Part shown: positions 1 through 8,694 of the stretch, in pieces
Layout of the letters: every line of letters starts with the position of its first letter
How positions within the stretch are numbered: the stretch's first letter is position 1
NCBI GenBank assembly: GCA_021160785.1
Contig: JAGHBX010000073.1
Span: 1 to 18,054 of the forward strand
Origin: Planctomycetota bacterium
GTDB taxonomy: Bacteria > Planctomycetota > Phycisphaerae > Sedimentisphaerales > Anaerohalosphaeraceae
DNA length: 18,054 nt
Reading direction: 5' to 3'
Position numbers and translations under genes: made by a program
The notes under the pieces: model-generated
What the model was told of the DNA's origin: nothing
What the model saw: the letters and a program-made list of their open reading frames with translations, nothing else
Database searches by the model: none

Positions 1-6
1 GTGTAA

Positions 7-1005
7 TTGAAAACACAAGAACCTCAACCTGTCAAAGGATTGCCTGACCCTCGGACTCCGAATCCTATGTTCATTACAGTTACCATACAGACATATAATA
101 ACGCCGAAACGTTGAGCTTGACATTAAAGAGTTTGCGCACCTTGCACCGCCCACCTGCAACTGATTACGAAATTCTTATTATTGACAACAACAGTTCCGA
201 CACCACATCGGAAATAGTAAGAAGGCACGCCGAATCGCATCTGCCGCAAATAAGATACATCTTCGAGCCCCAACAAGGACTCAGTTGCGCCCGTAATCGC
301 GCTTTGAAAGAAGCCCGCGGCCAGGTAGTCTGTTTTCTCGATGACGACGTCATAGTCGACTCCCAATGGCTGATCGCCGTATCCACTGCCTTTGCGAAAT
401 ACTCCGCCGACGTCGTAGGCGGACGCAGCTACCTCATCTACCCCGGCAAACGACCGGCATGGCTGAGTCGGCAGACCGAAGTCCTTCTTTCGCGGCTCGA
501 TCACGGCGACAGGACCCTGGTCAATACCGAAAGAGACCTGTTCGGCCTGAACTTCTCCATCCGCCGCAACCTGGCAATCGAATTAGGAGGCTTCAAAACG
601 GATTTAGGCAGATGCGGCAATTCTCTCAACTGCGGCGAAGAAATCGAATTGCTGGATCGCGTGCGAAACATGGGCGGCACGATCATTTATGAGCCAAAGG
701 CAGTTGTCGGACATGTAATCAAGCCCCGGCGACTGTCGAAAAGGTGGCTGCTTCGGCGCACTTATGCAGGCGCCGTATCCGCAGAGCGTCTTCTGATAGC
801 AAAAGGAAAAGTCAACCGCCTCGGCCGACTCTTCATCCACACAGTTCGCTGTTGGGCAAGTGTCGTAAAGAGCCTGCTGTGGAGACGCGATACGGCCGCA
901 GCCGTTTTTGACAAACAGTACTTCGCGGCCTACAGCCTGGGCAGACTTTCGGCAACGTTGAGCAGTTTATCTGATAATATCTTAAAATTTTCCAGAAGGA
1001 CTTAA
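7..1005 (+). CDS. Family 2 glycosyltransferase (EPS repeat-unit assembly)
   Basis: Predicted cytoplasmic GT-A glycosyltransferase that adds one sugar from a nucleotide-sugar donor to the growing lipid-linked repeat unit. The N-terminal fold is visible as ITVTIQTYNN, then the nucleotide-binding IIDNNSSD, the region GLSCARNRAL, and the metal-binding DxD-type motif FLDDDV. A later GEEIELLDR segment sits where family 2 enzymes carry the catalytic acidic residues. No membrane segment is obvious. The start is uncertain. A TTG at 7 follows directly after an in-frame TAA at 4-6, which may be the stop of an upstream operon gene. An ATG at 67 gives the more usual family N-terminus but has only a weak ribosome-binding site. 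The TTG version adds a 20-residue proline-rich leader. Its stop is 2 bases before the next gene, so it is co-transcribed with it. Donor and acceptor sugars cannot be told from sequence. Confidence 0.88.
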   Translation: MKTQEPQPVKGLPDPRTPNPMFITVTIQTYNNAETLSLTLKSLRTLHRPPATDYEILIIDNNSSDTTSEIVRRHAESHLPQIRYIFEPQQGLSCARNRALKEARGQVVCFLDDDVIVDSQWLIAVSTAFAKYSADVVGGRSYLIYPGKRPAWLSRQTEVLLSRLDHGDRTLVNTERDLFGLNFSIRRNLAIELGGFKTDLGRCGNSLNCGEEIELLDRVRNMGGTIIYEPKAVVGHVIKPRRLSKRWLLRRTYAGAVSAERLLIAKGKVNRLGRLFIHTVRCWASVVKSLLWRRDTAAAVFDKQYFAAYSLGRLSATLSSLSDNILKFSRRT

Positions 1006-1007
1006 TT

Positions 1008-1988
1008 GTGTCCGCCGTAAGTATCATAATCCCGCTTTATAACAAAGCCAGATATATTGGACGTGCCCTGGAGTCGGTGTTCTCCCAAAGCCTTCAGGAT
1101 TTCGAGATTATTGTTGTTGACGACGGGTCGAGTGATAACGGTGTCGAAATTGTCGGAAGCTATAAAGATGATCGTCTCCGGATCATCAGACAGGCCAATT
1201 CAGGGCCCGGCACAGCCCGTAATCGAGGCATAAAGCACAGCAGACATGATTACATCGCATTTCTCGATGCCGATGACCAGTGGCTGGACAGCTTTCTGCA
1301 AACATCCATAGACAATTTGAAGTCATGCCCCGATTGTGCTCTTTCGGTAACTGCCCATTACGTCGGCGAAGACAAACGCCTCTGGCCGGGCCTGGCGAGG
1401 CTAAACGTCGTCAAAGGCCCCTGGCGGCTGCAACCGGATACCGACCCGCCTTTGATGGGAGCGGCTCTGGCCTTTATACATTCGGCAGGCGCCGTGTTAT
1501 GTCGACGGGATATTCTCACGCGTTTTGGTGGATTCTATGAGAACGCCTGCGTTTATGGCGAAGACCTTTATCTATGGCTGCAGGTCATGCTGAACTGCCG
1601 CATATTCCGGGACCCGGCCCCCCTCTTCTGGCAACATACCGAAAGTTCCGATCTGGTCAAATCCGGACAGGCCCTCAATCGAACGCAGCCTCTAATGCCG
1701 TTCTTAACAGTCCCAGAACCGATACGAGCAAGCTGCCCGCAAAAATACAGGATCCTGCTCGAACACTATCTCGCATACGAAGCCTTGTACAGTGCACATG
1801 AATGTTCCACCGAGGGCGACCTCTCGACCGCGCGCCGCTTAATGAAAAGCTATCCTTTGATGAAACGCCGCCGATGGCAATACATCAAGCTAAGGTACAA
1901 ACTGGCCCTTCCCATAACTGTACCCTTTCTTCAAAAATCCAGAAGATCGCTGCACCTGGGGAGAATGAACTCGGCCTTAAACAACTGA
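1008..1988 (+). CDS. Family 2 glycosyltransferase, first of a tandem pair
   Basis: Predicted GT-A family 2 glycosyltransferase of the EPS assembly line. Visible motifs are SIIIPLYNKA at the N-terminus, the nucleotide-binding VVDDGSSDNG (around residues 37-45), the DxD motif LDADD (86-90), and YGEDLYLWLQ (183-192), where the acidic pair fits the catalytic base position. The start is a GTG at 1008, supported by AGAAGGA at 994-1000, seven bases upstream, although that site lies in the end of the previous gene. It is closely related to the next gene: by eye about 59 of the first 100 residues match without gaps, and both share the rarer GPWRL segment and the GED motif. The last 60 residues are basic and could sit against the membrane. 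Linkage and sugar specificity are unknown. Confidence 0.9.
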   Translation: MSAVSIIIPLYNKARYIGRALESVFSQSLQDFEIIVVDDGSSDNGVEIVGSYKDDRLRIIRQANSGPGTARNRGIKHSRHDYIAFLDADDQWLDSFLQTSIDNLKSCPDCALSVTAHYVGEDKRLWPGLARLNVVKGPWRLQPDTDPPLMGAALAFIHSAGAVLCRRDILTRFGGFYENACVYGEDLYLWLQVMLNCRIFRDPAPLFWQHTESSDLVKSGQALNRTQPLMPFLTVPEPIRASCPQKYRILLEHYLAYEALYSAHECSTEGDLSTARRLMKSYPLMKRRRWQYIKLRYKLALPITVPFLQKSRRSLHLGRMNSALNN

Positions 1989-2027
1989 CTCATACCAAAC
2001 GATCTTATCCTAAGAGCGTGATATTTC

Positions 2028-3023
2028 ATGGCTAATATAAGCGTTATCATACCATTGTACAATAAAGCCCCTTACATCGGAAGAACTCTGGACTCGGTAT
2101 TGGCCCAGACCTACTCAGACTTTGAGGTTATCGTCGTAGATGACGGCTCTGACGACAATGGTCCTGACATTGTAACCGGCTGCCACGACAAAAGGATCAG
2201 GTTGATTCGACAGCAAAATGCAGGCCCAGGCGCCGCCAGAAATCACGGAACAATAATGAGCCGGGCTCCGCTCGTAACCTATCTGGATGCCGACGACGAA
2301 TGGATGCCTGCGTTTTTGAATACGTCGGTTAAAACACTCGCGGATAATCCTGACTGTGATTTTACCACCGCGGGATATTACATCGGACCCGAAAAAATCA
2401 ACAGGGGCCGCCAATTAACAAACCACGGTATACCAACCGGCCCCTGGCGGCTGCCCCTTGATCCGGGCCGGGAGCAATTAAGCTATGCCCTCGGAGTATT
2501 TCATTCCTGCTCGACCCTCTACAAACGATGGCTGATTGAAAAGTACGGCGGTTTTTACACTAAAAACTCCTGCAATTACGGCGAAGATGTCTACCTGTGG
2601 CTGCAAATAATATTCAATCACAAATTCTATCGCCATGAAGAACCTCTGGCATGGTATCATTGCGAAGCATCCGAACTGGGCCTGAGCAGCAGCCGAAAAT
2701 CCTTCCCTCTGGAACCTTCGTTGACCGATATCGAGCCGTTATATAGAAATTGTTCTCTCGAATATCGCCCCCTTTTGAATCGCTGGCTGACAATCCACGC
2801 TCTCGGCGCAGTACATTTGAATATCGAATTAGCCGACATGGCAAAGGCGCGTCATCTCCTCGATGCTTTCCCCGCCATCAAAACCCGGAGGCTGGAGTAC
2901 CTGAAGATAAAAGTAAAGATGCTATTCCCTCGTTTGATTCCGTATTTGCGCCGGCTCAGGACCACCGCTAACCGCTTAATCCCCCGCCAAAACGCCCCAT
3001 GCAAGGATTTTGATAATGGATAA
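2028..3023 (+). CDS. Family 2 glycosyltransferase, second of a tandem pair
   Basis: Paralogue of the preceding gene, with the same order of motifs: SVIIPLYNKA, VVDDGSDDNG (37-45), LDADDEW (86-92), TGPWRL (137-142) and NYGEDVYLWLQ (183-193). These mark a GT-A family 2 glycosyltransferase expected to act at the cytoplasmic face of the membrane on the lipid-linked intermediate. The ATG at 2028 gives an N-terminus that aligns with the paralogue without gaps. Its ribosome-binding site is weak (AAGAG at 2012-2016, 11 bases away). The gap to the previous gene is 39 bases. The 3' end overlaps the next gene by 8 bases. Divergence from its neighbour lies mainly after residue 110, the acceptor-binding half, which suggests a different acceptor or linkage (inference). 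Confidence 0.9.
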   Translation: MANISVIIPLYNKAPYIGRTLDSVLAQTYSDFEVIVVDDGSDDNGPDIVTGCHDKRIRLIRQQNAGPGAARNHGTIMSRAPLVTYLDADDEWMPAFLNTSVKTLADNPDCDFTTAGYYIGPEKINRGRQLTNHGIPTGPWRLPLDPGREQLSYALGVFHSCSTLYKRWLIEKYGGFYTKNSCNYGEDVYLWLQIIFNHKFYRHEEPLAWYHCEASELGLSSSRKSFPLEPSLTDIEPLYRNCSLEYRPLLNRWLTIHALGAVHLNIELADMAKARHLLDAFPAIKTRRLEYLKIKVKMLFPRLIPYLRRLRTTANRLIPRQNAPCKDFDNG

Positions 3024-3963
3024 AGCACAAAATATATCGCTTGGGCTAAAAAAAACAGTTTCTGCGGTTATTCGCGTCAGAAATGCCGCAGGAAATCTCC
3101 AGCGATGCCTCGCCGGATTGGAATGCCAGGTCCTTCCGCCGTCGGTTGGCCTGGAGATCATTGTCGTCGATAACGGCTCCACCGACGAGTCCGTCGATGT
3201 GGCTCGAAGATACGGAGCGACTATAGTCCCAATCAAGGCGGAAGAATTCACATGGGGCGGCGCGTTGAACACCGGCGTTGCCAAAGCCACAGGCCAAATC
3301 GTATTGCTGCTGTCATCCGATGCCTATGCCGCGGACAGTAACTGGCTCTGCGAAATGCTAAAACCTTTCAATAATCCCAATGTCGCCGCCGTTTATGGCA
3401 GGCAGATTCCCTATCGCGACGCTCCTGTAGACGAACGTGTCAGATTAAAACGCTATTTTCCCGCCGCGTCCGTTGAATTCAACAAGAACAGCGACAATAT
3501 ACACCCCAGCGGAAGAGGCATGGTCGTATCGAATGCTTGTGCCGCCATAAGGAGGGATATCTGGCAGGAAATCCCTTACGATGAAAACATTACCGCCGGC
3601 GAAGAAGGCCTCTGGTCATATGAAGTATTGCAGCGAGGATATTCGACCGTTTACCAGGCTTCGGCGCTGGTGTATCACTCTCACAAGGACGGCCCCTTGA
3701 AACAGGCATGGCGCCACTGGGAATTACGAACCAGGGAGCAACTTCTCGACGACAGCGGTAAGAGTAAAACCGCAACGCTGAGGTGGATGGCAAGCTTTGC
3801 TAAACGAAGGCTCAGAAACTGCCTACACCACGACCTGCCCCTGTCCGTCAGAATTAAAGGGCTTTCCATCTTACCCGCGGAACTGATCGCACTTGCAATT
3901 GTGGATTTCTTTCCTGAGGAACAAGCCATGAGACTGAAGCTCAAACGGCTGTTTTGGGGTTAG
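3016..3963 (+). CDS. Family 2 glycosyltransferase (rhamnosyltransferase-like)
   Basis: GT-A family 2 enzyme with SAVIRVRNAAGN at the N-terminus, IIVVDNGSTDES (48-59) for nucleotide binding, and then FTWGGALNTGVAKATG and LLLSSDAYA, where the usual DxD is reduced to SSDA (100-103). The pattern of an F-x-x-G-x-x-x-N-x-G segment followed by L-x-x-D-A is typical of the RfbF/rhamnosyltransferase-like branch. That points to a deoxyhexose donor, but only as a likelihood. AGEEGLWSYEV (194-204) carries the acidic residues of the acceptor site. I chose ATG at 3016 because AAGGA at 3003-3007 lies 8 bases upstream. An in-frame TTG at 3010 is too close to that site. The start overlaps the previous stop by 8 bases, consistent with translational coupling. 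Confidence 0.88.
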   Translation: MDKAQNISLGLKKTVSAVIRVRNAAGNLQRCLAGLECQVLPPSVGLEIIVVDNGSTDESVDVARRYGATIVPIKAEEFTWGGALNTGVAKATGQIVLLLSSDAYAADSNWLCEMLKPFNNPNVAAVYGRQIPYRDAPVDERVRLKRYFPAASVEFNKNSDNIHPSGRGMVVSNACAAIRRDIWQEIPYDENITAGEEGLWSYEVLQRGYSTVYQASALVYHSHKDGPLKQAWRHWELRTREQLLDDSGKSKTATLRWMASFAKRRLRNCLHHDLPLSVRIKGLSILPAELIALAIVDFFPEEQAMRLKLKRLFWG

Positions 3964-3988
3964 ACTCGACAGATAAAGCGACCATATC

Positions 3989-5365
3989 ATGCCATCAGAA
4001 ACAACCATTTATCAATCAACCGTCTTACTGGCCATAATCCTCGGATTGTTGACCCTGCTGGTTCCGCGACGGTACTTTCTTGTTCCGTTTATTATAGCGG
4101 CCTGCTTTGTCCCCAGCGATCAGCGGATCATGTTAATGGGATTGGATTTCAAAGTCCTAAGAATGATCGTTGCCGTCGGCGTCCTGCGAGTACTGCTCTT
4201 CGGTGAATGCCGACGGCTTAAACTCAACCGTATTGACCGGTTGCTCCTGATGTGGGTGCTGTGCGGTGCTGCCATATATAGTATCCAGTGGAACACCGCC
4301 GAAGCCGTCATAAACAGGGCCGGTGTCCTCTTTGACGCCGCCGGTCTATATTGGTTGTTTCGACAAAACATTCGATCATGGGATGATCTGAAGCACACGT
4401 TCAGGTTGTTTGCTGTGGGAGCGATTATATTGTTGCCCTTTGTCCTGATAGAGTGGTCGACGGGAAGCAACCCGTTTGTGTTTCTCGGTAAGGTAATAAC
4501 CTCTGTCCGCGAGGAAAATTTCAGATGCCAGGGGGCATTTCCGCATTCGATCATGTTAGGGCTGTTCTGGGCGATACTTGCTCCGATGTTTCTTGCCCTG
4601 GCAAGGACTGAAACGAAAAAAACGCTTTATGTGTCCGCCTTTGCTTCAAGCGTTGTAATCGTAATGGCTACCGCTTCCAGTACTCCGATTTTGGTGCTGA
4701 TACTGGCCATAGTTGCTTACGCGGCATTTAACTGGCGTCAATACACCGCTGCAGCAGCCTTGGCGCTTGCGGCTGTAACCGCCGCTCTTCACATCACGAT
4801 GAATGCGCCAGTATGGCACTTTCTCGCCAGAATCAACGTCATTGGCGGATCCACCGGATGGCACCGCTACAACCTCATAGACAAAGCCATCAGTAATTTC
4901 AACGAATGGATGGTCATTGGCTGTCGCAGCACCGATCATTGGGGCTGGGGTCTGGGAGATGTCACCAATCAATACGTCCTTGAAGGGGTGCGAGGCGGAG
5001 CGGCGACGCTTATATTGTTCATACTGATGATTTATGCCGTACTGAAAACACTCGTGGCTTCTTCACTCAGATATAGAGATCCTGACGCCCGGCTTCTGAG
5101 CTGGGCTCTTTTTTCCATGATGATTGCTCACTGCGTCGGCTTCATAGGCGTCTCCTATTTTGGGCAAATACAGGTGTTGTGGTACATGACGCTGGCAACA
5201 GCATCACTGCTTGCAGATCGCCGGACGGATATGAATCGGCAATCTGTAAGCCATGAAATTATGAACGGGGGTAAAGGCTATGCAAACCATTCTTCAAACG
5301 ATTTCAAACCGCGCAGATACGGCACACATGAATGTGACGGACTGTCGGATGTGCACAAATGCTGA
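3989..5365 (+). CDS. Wzy-type polymerase / O-antigen-ligase family membrane protein
   Basis: Integral inner-membrane protein with roughly ten hydrophobic segments from near residue 10 to residue 410, separated by short basic loops. This matches the topology of the O-antigen ligase/Wzy polymerase superfamily. The segment WGWGLGDVTNQYVLEGVRGG (around residues 312-331), followed by a long hydrophobic stretch, resembles the large periplasmic loop and following helix of those proteins (the usual H/Q-N-x-Y-L ... G pattern). In an EPS operon the likely role is joining flipped repeat units in the periplasm; a ligase role is the alternative. There is no strong ribosome-binding site before ATG 3989. 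The last 30 or so residues are polar, and their codons overlap the next gene by up to 86 bases, so the C-terminal tail may be dispensable. Confidence 0.82.
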   Translation: MPSETTIYQSTVLLAIILGLLTLLVPRRYFLVPFIIAACFVPSDQRIMLMGLDFKVLRMIVAVGVLRVLLFGECRRLKLNRIDRLLLMWVLCGAAIYSIQWNTAEAVINRAGVLFDAAGLYWLFRQNIRSWDDLKHTFRLFAVGAIILLPFVLIEWSTGSNPFVFLGKVITSVREENFRCQGAFPHSIMLGLFWAILAPMFLALARTETKKTLYVSAFASSVVIVMATASSTPILVLILAIVAYAAFNWRQYTAAAALALAAVTAALHITMNAPVWHFLARINVIGGSTGWHRYNLIDKAISNFNEWMVIGCRSTDHWGWGLGDVTNQYVLEGVRGGAATLILFILMIYAVLKTLVASSLRYRDPDARLLSWALFSMMIAHCVGFIGVSYFGQIQVLWYMTLATASLLADRRTDMNRQSVSHEIMNGGKGYANHSSNDFKPRRYGTHECDGLSDVHKC

Positions 5366-6287
5366 TGCAAACATAACTCACATGGTCCGCGAGATGATGT
5401 TTGGACTCTGCGAAGAATTCGAGTATCTCGAATGTTCAAGATGTGGCTGTCTGCAACTCTTACAAATTCCGGAAGATCCTGCTAAATATTATGGTGAGCA
5501 GTACTACTCGTATAAAAAATCGCCACATGGCGTATTAAAATCCATTCTCAGACGTCGGTTGGTGCAACATGTATTCGGCGGGAAAAACCTGATCGGAATG
5601 GCTTTATCAAGGTGTACCGCGGCGCCTGATTATTGTGATTGGTTCAAAAAGTGTTCTGTGGAATGGGACTCCGCCATACTGGATGTCGGTTGTGGAATTG
5701 GCGACCGAATCCTGAAAATGCGAAATGATGGTTTCAGGGACCTGACGGGTATAGACCCATATATCGAACGTGATATTATCTATGATTGCGGCGTAAAGGT
5801 CTACAAGAGACATATATATGATATTGATGGTGATTTTGATTTCATTATGCTCAACCACTCTTTCGAGCATATGGACTACCCCTTTGCAGTAATGAAGAAC
5901 CTGCATCGCCTTCTGAAACCCGGGGGACATTTGCTTATCAGGATACCCGTGGCTGCTTCTTATGCCTGGCGAAAGTATGGAGTGCACTGGGTCCAAATTG
6001 ATGCTCCGCGCCACCTTTTCCTGCATACGCCGCAGAGCATTGCAATCCTGGCGTCTGAGTCCGGCTTTAAGATAGCTGATGTCAAGTATGACTCTTACGG
6101 ATTTCAATTCTGGGGCAGCGAACAATACAAGAGAGGCATATCGCTTACCGACCAAAGGTCCTATTGCGTTGATCCCCGAAAATCTATTTTTTCAAAAGAA
6201 CAGATTAAGGCCTTCAGAGCCAAAAGCACAGCCCTGAATGCGAATAAAGAGGGCGATTCAGCCTGCTTCTTCTTGCATAAGACATAA
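5280..6287 (+). CDS. Class I SAM-dependent methyltransferase with N-terminal zinc ribbon
   Basis: Predicted S-adenosylmethionine methyltransferase, probably modifying a sugar or lipid-linked sugar of the EPS. Two CxxC pairs (C22/C25 and C52/C55) form a zinc-ribbon-like N-terminal module. The Rossmann core has motif I ILDVGCGIGD (133-142), an acidic strand end TGIDPY (156-161), LNHSFEHMDYP (191-201) and the post-motif LLKPGGHLLIRIP (211-223). The C-terminal LNANKEGDSACFFLHK matches the usual ending of this EPS-cluster subgroup. ATG 5280 is supported by GGGGG at 5267-5271, 8 bases upstream. ATG 5328 is an alternative that starts just before the first cysteines and would cut the overlap with the polymerase gene from 86 to 38 bases. 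O- versus N- or C-methylation cannot be decided. Confidence 0.87.
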   Translation: MQTILQTISNRADTAHMNVTDCRMCTNADANITHMVREMMFGLCEEFEYLECSRCGCLQLLQIPEDPAKYYGEQYYSYKKSPHGVLKSILRRRLVQHVFGGKNLIGMALSRCTAAPDYCDWFKKCSVEWDSAILDVGCGIGDRILKMRNDGFRDLTGIDPYIERDIIYDCGVKVYKRHIYDIDGDFDFIMLNHSFEHMDYPFAVMKNLHRLLKPGGHLLIRIPVAASYAWRKYGVHWVQIDAPRHLFLHTPQSIAILASESGFKIADVKYDSYGFQFWGSEQYKRGISLTDQRSYCVDPRKSIFSKEQIKAFRAKSTALNANKEGDSACFFLHKT

Positions 6288-6332
6288 CCTGGTAAAGTGT
6301 TTTTCACGCCAATGCGTAAGTGGGGGAAAAAA

Positions 6333-7289
6333 ATGTATCCGTTGGATGTCTCTGTCATCATAGTCAACTGGAACACGCTCACGCTTCTGCGAGATTGCAT
6401 TTCATCCATATACGAGCATACAGGCGGCATAAGCTGTGAAATCATCGTCGTCGACAATGCCTCATCCGACGGCTCGCCCGAAATGGTCAAAACCGAATTT
6501 CCAAACGTGCGTCTCCTGCAAAACACCCGCAATCACGGCTTTGCTTATGCCAACAACCAGGGCATAAGTATTGCAAGCAGCAGATATGTATTGTTGCTCA
6601 ACAGCGACACAAGACTCCTCGATAATGCCCTTGAAACAGTCGTAGCCTTTGCCGATCAAAATCCCGACGCAGCCGTGGTTGGCTGTCGCGTGCTCAATCC
6701 TGACAGGACACTTCAGCCGACATGTTTCATGTTCCCTTCCATGCTCAATATGATCCTTTCATTTACTTATCTGTACAAGCTGTTCGCCAAAAGCCGCCTG
6801 TTCGGACGCGAACGAATGACCTGGTGGAACAGAGACGATGTGCGCCCGGTCGATGTAGTGACCGGCTGCTTCATGCTCGTTAGGAGCCGCGCCATCGAGC
6901 AGGCAGGCATGATGGACGACCGGTTTTTCATGTACGCCGAAGAGACTGACTGGTGCTATCGTTTCAAGCAGGCCGGATGGAACGTATTATTCACGCCCCA
7001 GGCCGAAATTATTCACCACGGCGGCCAAAGCAGCCGGAATATGAGATCTGAAATGCTCATAGAACTGCGGCTGAGTATCCTCAAATTCATCATGAAGCAT
7101 AAAGGACGACTGCAACACGTCATAGCTTCCGTGCTGATTCTGCTCTTCGTTGGCATGCGTCTGCCCGTATGGCTCCTCATCGGCGCTATTCCCGGTAAAC
7201 GCAAGGCTCAGGCCGCGGTGAAACTGCGGGCATATTCCGGCTGTATCAGAAGGATACTCATGGCGCAACACTACGAGGAATCTTTATGA
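6333..7289 (+). CDS. Family 2 glycosyltransferase (WbbL/rhamnosyltransferase-like)
   Basis: GT-A family 2 enzyme. DVSVIIVNWNT (5-15), IIVVDNASSDGS (37-48), NTRNHGFAYANNQG (64-77), LLLNSDTRL (87-95) and AEETDWCYRFKQAGW place it with the WbbL-like rhamnosyl/galactosyl transferases common in O-antigen and EPS loci. TGCFMLVRS before the acidic motif is also typical. The C-terminus has a hydrophobic stretch (about residues 262-285) that probably anchors it to the membrane. I chose ATG 6333 because GGGGG at 6322-6326 sits 6 bases upstream and because the protein then begins right at the fold. A GTG at 6297 and ATG at 6312 are in frame but have no such site. The stop overlaps the next start as ATGA. 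The sugar is not provable from sequence. Confidence 0.9.
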   Translation: MYPLDVSVIIVNWNTLTLLRDCISSIYEHTGGISCEIIVVDNASSDGSPEMVKTEFPNVRLLQNTRNHGFAYANNQGISIASSRYVLLLNSDTRLLDNALETVVAFADQNPDAAVVGCRVLNPDRTLQPTCFMFPSMLNMILSFTYLYKLFAKSRLFGRERMTWWNRDDVRPVDVVTGCFMLVRSRAIEQAGMMDDRFFMYAEETDWCYRFKQAGWNVLFTPQAEIIHHGGQSSRNMRSEMLIELRLSILKFIMKHKGRLQHVIASVLILLFVGMRLPVWLLIGAIPGKRKAQAAVKLRAYSGCIRRILMAQHYEESL

Positions 7290-8692
7290 ATTACAAACTA
7301 TTAGCCGCATCAGCTTCACATCTCATGGCCAAACGTTTCCTGGGTCCCTTCTGGTCTCGCAGAAAATGGCTTAACAGAACACAATGGCTGTCTGCTGACG
7401 AATTGTCGGATATCCAGTTTAAATTGCTGAAGCAGACTATTCAGTATGCCAAACGCAACGTGCCCTATTACCGGAGGCAGATGAAAAATCAAGGTTTCTC
7501 GTCCGAAGATATCCGTTCCCCGGCGGATATCAGGTCATTTCCAATCTTGACAAAAAGGGATGTAATTGACGCAGGGGACACGATATTAGCTCAAAACTTT
7601 CCAAAGTTTTTGCTCCGACATGCCCATACAGGCGGAACGACCGGTGCTCCACTCAGTGTCTATCGTAGTTTGTTTTCAATTGGGAATGAACATGCCTTTG
7701 TGCGCAGGCAATGGGATTGGGCGCAAATTGGGTTTAAGGACAGATGTGCATATCTGCGAGGCAGCATAATCACAGAATCCAACCTCATGAACCGTCGGCT
7801 TTACACATACGATCCGATAATGAAAGAATTGCATCTGTCCTCGTATCACCTTACGCCGGAAATAGTCCCGACATACATCGAAGCGATGAAAAAACACAAG
7901 GTCGCCGCGTTGGTGGGCTACCCTTCGGCCATATCATTCTTTGCGCGGGTGTGCCTGGCTCGAAACCGCTCTCTTGCGCTCAAGTCGGTGCTCACAACGT
8001 CGGAGGCATTGACTATGTCCATGCGAGAGGAAATATCCAGGGCGTTCGCCTGTCCCGTTTATGATTTTTATGGCGGTGCGGAGCGAGTCTGTTACATATT
8101 TACCTGTGAACATGGATGCTACCATATTCAGCCCGAATACGGTTATACGGAATTGATTCCTGTAAATGGTCCCCAGGACAATACCTGCCGCATTGTGGCT
8201 ACAGGTTTCTGGAACACGCCCATGCCTTTGATAAGATATGATACAGGCGACCTTGTGGTTAAGGGTAGCGGTCCTTGCAGATGCGGGAGGGCATTTCCGG
8301 TGATTGAATCAGTCACTGGAAGAGAAGGAGACGTAATAAAGACCCCGTCAGGAGAGGAGTTTGGGGTGACAATTATGATACATTTGCTTTACGTTGTTTG
8401 CGGGGCCGCAAACATACTCGAAACTCAGTTTATTCAGGATGCACCCGATCACATCACTGTTGAGTACGTACCTGATGAGAAGTTTTGCGCCGATGACTTC
8501 TGCACGGCCCAGAGAAAATTCATTGGGTATTTACCCGACGACATCACGATTGACTTCAAGCGGGTCAAAGCAGTCCAAAGAACCTCAAGCGGAAAAATTC
8601 GACCGGTCATAAGTCTGACGCCAATCACAACTGAGGAGAATGATTTTCCCGTTTTGACAGGCAAAGCTAAAGTATGTGAATCAAAGGCATGA
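7286..8692 (+). CDS. PaaK/CapK-family adenylate-forming enzyme
   Basis: 468-residue member of the phenylacetate-CoA ligase/coenzyme F390 synthetase/CapK branch of the AMP-forming superfamily. The phosphate-binding motif is HTGGTTGAPLS (114-124). Further core motifs are FYGGAERV, IRYDTGDLVV (316-325) and, at the end, VQRTSSGKIRP, which carries the lysine expected for adenylation. CEHGCYH and PCRCGR contribute cysteines and a histidine that may bind zinc, as in relatives. Such enzymes activate a carboxylic acid as an acyl-AMP and pass it on. In capsule loci CapK-like proteins are thought to take part in polymer modification, so activation of a substituent acid or a uronate carboxyl group is a reasonable but unproven role. 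The ATG at 7286 overlaps the previous stop, with GAGGA at 7275-7279 as ribosome-binding site. Confidence 0.86.
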   Translation: MNYKLLAASASHLMAKRFLGPFWSRRKWLNRTQWLSADELSDIQFKLLKQTIQYAKRNVPYYRRQMKNQGFSSEDIRSPADIRSFPILTKRDVIDAGDTILAQNFPKFLLRHAHTGGTTGAPLSVYRSLFSIGNEHAFVRRQWDWAQIGFKDRCAYLRGSIITESNLMNRRLYTYDPIMKELHLSSYHLTPEIVPTYIEAMKKHKVAALVGYPSAISFFARVCLARNRSLALKSVLTTSEALTMSMREEISRAFACPVYDFYGGAERVCYIFTCEHGCYHIQPEYGYTELIPVNGPQDNTCRIVATGFWNTPMPLIRYDTGDLVVKGSGPCRCGRAFPVIESVTGREGDVIKTPSGEEFGVTIMIHLLYVVCGAANILETQFIQDAPDHITVEYVPDEKFCADDFCTAQRKFIGYLPDDITIDFKRVKAVQRTSSGKIRPVISLTPITTEENDFPVLTGKAKVCESKA

Positions 8693-8694
8693 TT

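Noticed and set aside
5607..6155. 182-codon minus-strand frame inside the methyltransferase gene
   Set aside because: The plus strand carries complete SAM-binding motifs over the same bases, and the antisense product shows no recognisable feature.
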